Assembly: GCF_905475395.1 (NCBI RefSeq)
Contig: NC_058338.1
Location: 100,425,435-100,489,434 of the forward strand
From: Chrysoperla carnea
Taxonomy: Eukaryota > Arthropoda > Insecta > Neuroptera > Chrysopidae
Length of the DNA: 64,000 bases
Direction: 5' to 3'
The position numbers were made by a program, and so were the translations under genes. Position 1 is the first letter of the stretch. Each line of letters opens with the position of its first letter. Shown piece by piece: positions 15,900 to 23,108 of the stretch. The notes under the pieces are model-generated. The model was not told the origin of the DNA and ran no database searches. It worked only from the letters and a program-made list of their open reading frames with translations.

Positions 15900-18850
15900 T
15901 ATGACTGGACTAAGTATAAATAAGCCAAAAATAATCAAATTTGACATTTTTCGATAGAAAAATATTTTTTGAAAATTTTCGATTTTAAAACAAGAATGTG
16001 ATGACTATTCAAATCATTGAAATTTTGATCCAAGTAAGTCCAAATGTATACATAGAGGTCCTTTATGACTGGACTAAGTATAAATAAGCCAAAAATGATC
16101 AAATTTGACATTTTTCGATAGAAAAAACATTTTTTAAAAATTTTCGATTTTACAACTAGAATGTCATGACTATACAAATCATTGAAATTTTGATCCAGGT
16201 AAATGAAAATGTATACATAGAGGTCTTTTATGACTGAACTAAGTATAAATAAGCCAAAAATAATCAATTTTGACATTTTTCGATAGAAAAAATATTTTTT
16301 GAACATTTTCGATTTTACAACTAGAATGTCATGACTATACAAATCATTGAAATTTTGATCCAGGTAAATCAAAATGTATACATAGAGGTCCTTTATGACT
16401 GAACTAAGTATAAATAAGCCAAGAATAATCAAATTTGACATTTTTCGATAGAAAAATATTTTTTGAAAATTTTTGATTTTACAACTAGAATGTCATGCCT
16501 ATACAAATAATTGAAATTTTGATCCAAGTAAGTATAAATGTATACATAGAGGTCCTTTATGACTGGAATAAGTATAAATAAGCTAAAAATGATCAAATTT
16601 GCCATTTTTCGATAGAAAAAACAATTTTTGAAAATTTCCGATTTTACTACTAGAATGTCATGACTATACAAATAATTGAAATTTTGATCCAAGTTAGTAA
16701 AAATGTATACATAGAGGTCCTTTATGACTGGACTAAGTATATATAAGCCAAAAATAATCAAATTTGACATTTTTCGATAGAAAAAATATTTTTTGAAAAT
16801 TTTCGATTTTACAACTAGAATGTCATGACTATACAAATCATTGAAATTTTGATCCAAGTAAGTCAAAATGTATACATAGAGGTTCTTTATGACTGGACTA
16901 AGTATCAATAAGCCAAAAAAGATCAAATTTGACATTTTTCGATAGAAAAAACATTTTTTGAAAATTTTCGATTTTACAACAAGAATGTGATGATTATTCA
17001 AATCATTGAAATTTTGATCCAAGTAAGTCCAAATGTATACATAGAGGTCCTTTATGACTGGACTAAGTATAAATAAGCCAAAAATGATCAAATTTGACAT
17101 TTTTCGATAGAAAAAACATTTTTTGAAAATTTTCGATTTTACAACTAGAATGTCATGACAATACAAATCATTGAAATTTTGATCCAGGTAAGTCAAAATG
17201 TATACATAGAGGTCCTTTATGACTGGACTAAGTATAAATAAGCCAAAAATAATCAAATTTGACATTTTTCGATAGAAAAAATATTTTTTGAAAATTTTCG
17301 ATTTTACAACTAGAATGTCATGACAATACAAATCATTGAAATTTTGATCCAAGTAAGTCTAAATGTATACATAGAGGTCCTTTATGACTGGAATAAGTAT
17401 AAATAAGCTAAAAATGATCAAATTTGCCATTTTTCGATGGAAAAAACAATTTTTGAAAATTTCCGATTTTACTACTAGAATGTCATGACTATACAAATAA
17501 TTGAAATTTTGATCCAAGTTAGTAAAAATGTATACATAGAGGTCCTTTATGACTGGACTAAGTATATATAAGCCAAAAATAATCAAATTTGACATTTTTC
17601 GATAGAAAAAATATTTTTTGAAAATTTTCGATTTTACAACTAGAATGTCATGACTATACAAATCATTGAAATTTTGATCCAAGTAAGTCAAAATGTATAC
17701 ATAGAGGTTCTTTATGACTGGACTAAGTATAAATAAGCCAAAAATGATCAAATTTGACATTTTTCGATAGAAAAAACATTTTTTGAAAATTTTCGATTTT
17801 ACAACTAGAATGTCATGACTATAAAAATCATTAAAATTTTGATCCAGGTAAGTCAAAATGTATACATAGAGGTCCTTTATGACTGGACTAAGTATAAATA
17901 AGCCAAAAATAATCAAATTTGACATTTTTCGATAGAAAAAATATTTTTTGAAAATTTTCGATTTTACAACTAGAATGTCATGACTATACAAATCATTGAA
18001 ATTTTGATCCAGGTAAATGAAAATGTATACATAGAGGTCTTTTATGACTGGACTAAGTATAAATAAGCCAAAAATAATCAAATTTGACATTTTTCGATAG
18101 AAAAATATTTTTTGAAAATTTTCGATTTTAAAACAAGAATGTGATGACTATTCAAATCATTGAAATTTTGATCCAAGTAAGTCCAAATGTATACATAGAG
18201 GTCCTTTATGACTGGACTAAGTATAAATAAGCCAAAAATGATCAAATTTGACATTTTTCGATAGAAAAAACATTTTTTAAAAATTTTCGATTTTACAACT
18301 AGAATGTCATGACTATACAAATCATTGAAATTTTGATCCAGGTAAATGAAAATGTATACATAGAGGTCCTTTATGACTGAACTAAGTATAAATAAGCCAA
18401 AAATAATCAAATTTGACATTTTTCGATAGAAAAAATATTTTTTGAAAATTTTCGATTTTACAACTAGAATGTCATGACTATACAAATCATTGAAATTTTG
18501 ATCCAGGTAAATCAAAATGTATACATAGAGGTCCTTTATGACTGAACTAAGTATAAATAAGCCAAGAATAATCAAATTTGACATTTTTCGATAGAAAAAT
18601 ATTTTTTGAAAATTTTCGATTTTACAACTAGAATGTCATGCCTATACAAATAATTGAAATTTTGATCCAAGTAAGTATAAATGTATACATAGAGGTCCTT
18701 TATGACTGGAATAAGTATAAATAAGCTAAAAATGATCAAATTTTACATTTTTCGATAGAAAAAACAATTTTTGAAAATTTCCGATTTTACTACTAGAATG
18801 TCATGACTATACAAATAATTGAAATTTTGATCCAAGTAAGTAAAAATGTA
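15900..18850. repeat. Satellite segment repeated at 2143-bp offset (15.9-16.7 and 18.05-18.85 kb)
   Basis: Private variants CATGCCTATAC (16494 and 18637) and GGTAAATGAAAATG (near 16199 and 18342) recur at an offset of 2143 bp, which is 13 monomers minus 2 bp. Short 1-bp losses in the A run (GATAGAAAAATATT) are shared by both copies, showing common descent rather than independent mutation. Confidence 0.75.
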
Positions 18851-19672
18851 TACATAAAGGTCCTTTATGACTGGACTAAGTATAAATAAGCCAAAAATGA
18901 TCAAATTTGACATTTTTCGATAGAAAAAACATTTTTTGAAAATTTTCGATCTTACAACTGGAATGTCTTGACTATACAAATCATTGAAATTTTGATCCAG
19001 GTAAGTCAAAATGTATACATAGAGGTCCTTTATGACTGGACTAAGTATAAATAAGCCAAAAATAATCAAATTTGACATTTTTCGATAGAAAAAATATTTT
19101 TTGAAAATTTTCGATTTTACAACTAGAATGTCATGACTATACAAATCATGGAAATTTTGATCCAAGTAAGTCTAAATGTATACAAAAAGGTCCTTTATGA
19201 CTGGAATAAGTATAAATAAGCTAACAATGATCAAATTTGCCATTTTTCGATGGAAAAAACAATTTTTGAAAATTTCCGATTTTACTACTAGAATGTCATG
19301 ACTATACAAATAATTGAAATTTTGATCCAAGTAAGTAAAAATGTATACATAGAGGTCCTTTATGACTGGACTAAGTATATATAAGCCAAAAATAATCAAA
19401 TTTGACATTTTTCGATAGAAAAAATATTTTTTGAAAATTTTCGATTTTACAATTAGAATGTCATGACTATACAAATCATTGAAATTTTGATCCAGGTAAG
19501 TCAAAATGTATACATAGAGGTCCTTTATGACTGGACTAAGTATAAATAAGCCAAAAATAATCAAATTTGACATTTTTCGATAGAAAAAATATTTTTTGAA
19601 AATTTTCGATTCTACAACTAGAATGTCATGACTATACAAATCATTGAAATTTTGATCCAAGTAAGTCTAAAT

Positions 19673-19676
19673 GTAT
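19673..19676. repeat. Target site duplication GTAT, left copy
   Basis: The left flank reads AATGTAT before the LTR TG, and the right flank reads GTATACATAG after the LTR CA. Removing the element and one GTAT restores the usual satellite ATGTATACATAG. A 5-bp duplication does not fit (TGTAT against GTATA). Confidence 0.92.
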
Positions 19677-19759
19677 TGTTATGTAGTGAATCTGCTAAAA
19701 ATACATTAGTATATTCACCCTTATTTATAGGGAAATTTCATCATAGTCACTGCATAACA
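19677..19759. other. Inverted repeat at the start of the LTR
   Basis: TGTTATGTAGTGA at 19677-19689 is the reverse complement of TCACTGCATAACA at 19747-19759 except for one base (12 of 13). Nested inside are GTGAAT with ATTCAC and CCCT with AGGG, and just beyond it lies a perfect 6-bp stem ACATAA/TTATGT (19773-19787). The same arrangement is in the 3' LTR. It could be a regulatory dyad in U3 or a foldback at the DNA end; function is not known. Confidence 0.7.
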
Positions 19760-19879
19760 TAATTTCATACAAACATAATAGTTATGTTTTTTTTCACCTG
19801 GTTGGTGACAATTTTGCCTCCAAAATCCCACCTACATCCTAAAACAGAAAAACAACGATCTCACCTTTTTAATTATTAT

Positions 19880-19913
19880 TATAAAAACTTCGTAGTGAAG
19901 ACACGTATAAAAT
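19880..19913 (+). promoter_or_regulatory. Candidate TATA boxes of the LTR promoter
   Basis: TATAAAA lies at 19880-19886 and TATAAAAT at 19906-19913, both upstream of the AATAAA at 20033, as expected for a promoter in U3 and a poly(A) signal in R. In sequence this AT-rich such matches can arise by chance, so this is tentative. The copies in the 3' LTR are at 26137 and 26163. Confidence 0.4.
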
Positions 19914-19925
19914 AATTACTAAAAC

Positions 19926-19989
19926 TGTTTCAATCGAGTAGAATTACTTAAATTGTTTCAATCGAGTAGTATTTTAAATTGTTTCAATC
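19926..19989. repeat. Three spaced copies of TGTTTCAATC in the LTR
   Basis: TGTTTCAATC starts at 19926, 19954 and 19980 (spacings 28 and 26 bp). The first two are followed by GAGTAG and the third by AACTG. Each is followed by an AT-rich stretch. Repeated short motifs of this kind in LTRs often bind transcription factors; no particular factor is suggested by the sequence. All three are kept in the 3' LTR. Confidence 0.65.
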
Positions 19990-20032
19990 AACTGTATTTC
20001 AATTTTGTACTTCTGGATAAATATCTAAAACA

Positions 20033-20038
20033 AATAAA
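20033..20038 (+). terminator. Candidate polyadenylation signal AATAAA in the 5' LTR
   Basis: AATAAA lies 120-150 bp downstream of the TATA-like boxes. Its working copy would be the one in the 3' LTR at 26290-26295. Evidence is motif and position only. Confidence 0.4.
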
Positions 20039-20733
20039 TTATCTTTAAACAAATTCGTCTTTTTATTATTCAAAAATACGAAATTACCTGTGGAAGATAC
20101 GTCCAACACGTGGGTTTCAATTAGGAGTTTGTCATCCAGGAATTGGAGGATATTAAATTAAAACTCCAATTATATGATGGGTTTCGGCAAGTGTTAACTT
20201 CAACAAATTGAACACTCAACATTTTACAGGTAAACATAACCTACAATTTTATCCTACATAGTCAAAATTTGATTGTAATTATTCCACTAATACTAACGCA
20301 CCTAAAAGTTTCGCCAACACAGGAACAGATTGGACATTCATCCAAATCGCGACGTCGAATTATACAAACGATAAATTCCATGTTCATCGTACACATATGT
20401 ATTTGACATTTGAGTTTCTAAAATTTATTACTAACAACTGTCAATAAGTAAAGTCAGACTCAGATAAATTGAACCATATGTGAATCAAACGGATAGTACC
20501 GTACCCAAATTTGAACATTTAATCGACGTCGCTTGGACTCATGTCTAACTCGTTCAGCCTGCACGAACCCAGGTTTGTCAACAACAAAGCTTGCTAGTGA
20601 ACCAGCCTCAAAGGACCTCTGGGAAATTGGGTGTCCCATACAAATTTCCACATTTAACACCCTCACACGTAACGGACCCCAAAACTCGAACACCGGTTCA
20701 CCAATAATTGGGAACCAGGGCAACTACATAGCA

Positions 20734-21395
20734 AATAGTAGCAGAGCATAGTTCTATTGTAAATTCAAACTTAATAAAATTTTTTTTTTGATAGTACACT
20801 CATTTAAAAAAAAAAAAAAAAAAAAAATTTTTTAACGATTATCATCCTTAACTCAAAATCATCAAAATTTTTTTTTGATTAATTCTACAACTTTAAACTT
20901 CCTATTGGAATTTGATTTGCAACCATAAACAATTGCAAAACGTACCCTTTAACTAGGATATTATATAATTTTTGAGTACTATTGTTCCACAACAATTAAC
21001 GCTACTGTATTCATTTAAAATTTTTTTTTCTCTCTATATAAAATTTCTAACAAATTACAATAGAACGTCAATTCGTCTCAAAATAGGTTCAATTGAATAG
21101 TGAAAAGTATAACATTCACTATTCACGAAACAAATAGTTTCTAGGTGTCAAAAAAAAACTAGCCATCACTTCTTCTCAAACTCATCTTTTTATTTATTCA
21201 CTTTATCCTGTACACATACAAACTTATTCTACTCGTATTTCTGCTGGTTTTTTTCATTTTACAGGACAAATTGCATTTCAAATTCATTATCAAGATACCA
21301 ACTGCTATTCATCTGAAATCGGAAACAAACACCATTAGTATAGACAATAAAACGATAGTTATACAACTCAAATCAGTATTTAACAACAATTGAAG
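20734..21395 (+). other. 5' leader of the retrotransposon (no gene)
   Basis: These 662 bp lie between the LTR and the gag start codon. They contain the primer binding site, a run of 22 A followed by 6 T (20806-20833), and a TATATAAAA at 21035-21043. I see no open frame of useful length. RNA packaging signals would be expected here but cannot be recognised from sequence alone. Confidence 0.8.
20736..20746 (+). other. Primer binding site, initiator-Met tRNA type
   Basis: Two bases after the LTR comes TAGTAGCAGAG. The complement of the 3' end of animal initiator tRNA-Met is TGGTAGCAGAG (from memory of that conserved tRNA), so 10 of 11 bases match, with an A in place of the second base. The 2-bp spacing is normal for the tRNA primer of minus-strand synthesis. 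No other common primer tRNA fitted as well. Confidence 0.7.
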
Positions 21396-22565
21396 ATGCA
21401 ATCTAACAACAACAACGGCGCCATTCCCCGCACCGTGCCACCATCGTTCCTACATAATGCCAGCGGATATGGAGCAGCAGCAGTAGCTTCATCTCCACGT
21501 CTACCTACAACACCATCAACTGTAAGACACCAGGTACCCTTTAACCAAATCCTTTACAATATACACCCGGACGGTAGATTGTCAGCAATCGGAACACGAG
21601 CTCCTTGTTTCAATCCAACCCCTCCCCCATCTTCAGGTCTCACACTTGGACCACGACCTTCGGCACCAATTATTGACAACCAGGCGCAAAACTTATTCAA
21701 CCCACCTGCTTATAACACAAGTTTTTATAACGCTGGTACTACACAGCCGCCACAAAATAATAATTTTAACATTTCTGGTCATAATTTAACTAACCCAAAT
21801 TTAAATATTAATCATGACTCGAATGCTCAAAATTTTAATAACTTTAACCTTCCCAATTTCAATAATCAACAAAGCATTTCAAATAACAACGTGCCGAATC
21901 TCGTGGCTCCCAACCAAAGGACCGCTCACAGGGACAGTCTAACACAATTATTGGCCATCCATAATCAACTTCTATTGGATACTCAAAAACAAATTAAGAA
22001 CCTATCGGGTCCCAACTTCAAACCAGATATGACCCAATTGTGCCAAAATCTACCAAGAGCAGACGGCGATAACCCATCCATCTTCATAGATTTCCTAATA
22101 AAAGTGGAGAATATTGTTAATTTGAACATTATGCCACTACCTAAACTCATTAAAGGATTAGTTACACAAACGGAGGGTGAATTACAACTATGGCTATCTA
22201 GACTAGCAACCCCCACTAACACCTGGGACCACATTAAAAGTGAACTTCTGATAAAATTCTTGTCCCCCACCCAAATGTCAAGGATTCAACTAGAAAAAAT
22301 CTTCAGGTACCAAAACTCCAATGAATCTCTCAAGCAATTCACTTACGATTTGGAGATCACCGCTAAGGTCCTAAACCTTCACGACGAAACGCGCATCGTG
22401 ACGCACATCCTTGACAGTGCAAATTCCGAATACCTACCATTGTTAGCAACCATCTTCCCCCAACCTACGACATTCGAACAATTATACCAAATTGCCAAAC
22501 GCGCTGATGAAAATGCAAATCGACTAAAGAATGCAATCTCGCGAGAAAATCCAAAACATAGTTGA
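21396..22565 (+). CDS. gag: Gag structural polyprotein
   Basis: This 389-codon protein would form the virus-like particle in which the element's RNA is copied. I start it at the ATG at 21396; the frame opens only at 21384 after a TAA, and the in-frame codon at 21390 is TTG. Residues 1 to about 190 are rich in Asn, Pro, Gln and Ser and of low complexity. From about residue 200 the sequence resembles the capsid region of retrotransposon Gag proteins, with W..I KSELLIKFLS and a following NSNESLKQFTYDLE, the usual W...F and Q...EsL.eF pattern. No CCHC zinc knuckle is seen in gag or just after it, so RNA binding must rely on something else, such as basic residues. It ends in UGA at 22563, followed in the same frame by the protease region. 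Confidence 0.88.
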   Translation: MQSNNNNGAIPRTVPPSFLHNASGYGAAAVASSPRLPTTPSTVRHQVPFNQILYNIHPDGRLSAIGTRAPCFNPTPPPSSGLTLGPRPSAPIIDNQAQNLFNPPAYNTSFYNAGTTQPPQNNNFNISGHNLTNPNLNINHDSNAQNFNNFNLPNFNNQQSISNNNVPNLVAPNQRTAHRDSLTQLLAIHNQLLLDTQKQIKNLSGPNFKPDMTQLCQNLPRADGDNPSIFIDFLIKVENIVNLNIMPLPKLIKGLVTQTEGELQLWLSRLATPTNTWDHIKSELLIKFLSPTQMSRIQLEKIFRYQNSNESLKQFTYDLEITAKVLNLHDETRIVTHILDSANSEYLPLLATIFPQPTTFEQLYQIAKRADENANRLKNAISRENPKHS

Positions 22566-22571
22566 CAATTG
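22563..22571 (+). other. Gag UGA stop, possible readthrough site
   Basis: Gag ends AGT UGA and the same frame continues at once with CAA UUG into protease. There is no ATG in the protease frame until the codon two before its catalytic Asp, so independent initiation would make a useless protein. UGA CAA UUG is close to the known leaky context stop-CAR-YYA, differing only in the last base. The alternative is a recent nonsense mutation of CGA or TGG in this copy. Confidence 0.5.
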
Positions 22572-23108
22572 AAGGAATCTCGAAGCAATTCCGATAATTC
22601 ACCTCAACAGCGGAAATTATTTGCTTCCCTTTCCCACAAGTGCGAATTCAAATACCAAAACGCTATACCGTTTATCGAATTGGATATCTTAGAGCATAAA
22701 TATCGGTCAATGATTGACACTGGTTCAACTTACAACATTATTCGTTCCGATTTGGCTTTACTTCTCAAACATAAAAAACACAAGATTAATAAAATATTCA
22801 AAAGAATTGCCATCGCAAATAATACCAACATCATCATAGACAAATCAATTACCTTAATTATCAAAATTCAGAAGTACACCTGGAAAGCAACCTTTCTCAT
22901 CGTCAAAAATCTTCCCTGTCAACTTATACTTGGCAACGATTTCCTTCATAGTGTGAAAGCCAATTTAAATTTCCAACGAAAATGCCTTATAATCGAAAAC
23001 TTAAACTTAACTACACCTATCATTTTCGAACAAAACGACAATTCAACTTACTTCTTGAGAATTCAGCAAAGCTACGGCCATCTGATACCCAACACTTGGA
23101 AAATTTAA
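22566..23108 (+). CDS. pro: Aspartic protease region (in frame with gag after UGA)
   Basis: This 180-codon open frame follows the gag stop directly. It holds a retroviral-type aspartic protease, which would cut the element's polyproteins. The catalytic motif is IDTGS, with Asp at 22716-22718. The matching second motif is LILGNDF (about 22923-22943), followed by a hydrophobic hairpin. It has no plausible ATG of its own. The frame ends in TAA at 23106 and overlaps the pol frame, which is open from 22952, by 157 bp. It is therefore probably made only as Gag-Pro or Gag-Pro-Pol. The stretch from about 22985 to the stop lacks recognisable domains, and the true protease end is uncertain. Confidence 0.85.
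   Translation, partial: QLKESRSNSDNSPQQRKLFASLSHKCEFKYQNAIPFIELDILEHKYRSMIDTGSTYNIIRSDLALLLKHKKHKINKIFKRIAIANNTNIIIDKSITLIIKIQKYTWKATFLIVKNLPCQLILGNDFLHSVKANLNFQRKCLIIENLNLTTPIIFEQNDNSTYFLRIQQSYGHLIPNTWKI
22964..22970 (+). other. Candidate -1 ribosomal frameshift site U UUA AAU
   Basis: The heptamer TTTAAAT fits X XXY YYZ with UUA (22965-22967) and AAU (22968-22970) as codons of the protease frame. It lies 12 bp inside the region where the -1 (pol) frame is open (from 22952, after a TAG at 22949). I see no convincing stem or pseudoknot just downstream. A shift here would drop the last part of the protease hairpin, so a later slip or an indel in this copy remains possible. Confidence 0.5.

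Larger units (their letters stand above)
1..19676. repeat. 165-bp satellite array, left block
   Basis: Head-to-tail tandem array with a 165-bp period. The motif CATGACTATACAAATC recurs at 1, 166, 331 and onward with few indels. One monomer counted by hand has 42 G/C of 165. All monomers face the same way. Variants are told apart by the bases after GATCCA(A/G)GTAAGT (caaaatg, ccaaatg, ctaaatg or aaaaatg), by GGTCC or GGTTC, by GGACTAAG or GGAATAAG, by TTGACATT or TTGCCATT, and by ACAACTAG, ACAACAAG or ACTACTAG. The first few kb show less regular variant order and more hybrid monomers than 10-19 kb. No gene is seen in it. The minus-strand open frames are explained by the period being a multiple of three. 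The array runs off the left edge of the window and stops cleanly at the retrotransposon. Confidence 0.97.
19677..20733 (+). repeat. 5' LTR (1057 bp)
   Basis: This begins TGTTATGTAG and ends CTACATAGCA; the same 1057 bp recur at an offset of 6257. The four differences from the 3' LTR are 19797 C/26054 A, 20381 T/26638 C, 20543 G/26800 A and 20671 A/26928 G. I saw no indels. It carries, in order, a terminal inverted repeat, two TATA-like boxes, three copies of TGTTTCAATC, an AATAAA, and a GC-richer last 270 bp. The U3/R/U5 limits cannot be set without transcript ends. Confidence 0.96.

Noticed and set aside
900-19660. Series of long minus-strand ORFs built of 55-residue repeats (left array)
   Set aside because: They follow from a 165-bp period with one stop-free frame. 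Breaks coincide with D-type variants or 1-bp indels, and variable residues look random (Leu, Trp or Phe at one place). No promoter or start context was found.
20460-20751. Overlapping open frames on both strands at the end of the LTR (also at 26717-27197)
   Set aside because: Neither begins with ATG, both are short, and nothing recognisable is encoded. The region is merely GC-richer and low in stops.
21035-21043. TATATAAAA as an internal promoter for gag
   Set aside because: It is in an AT-rich leader where such matches are expected; there is no supporting initiator or other element.
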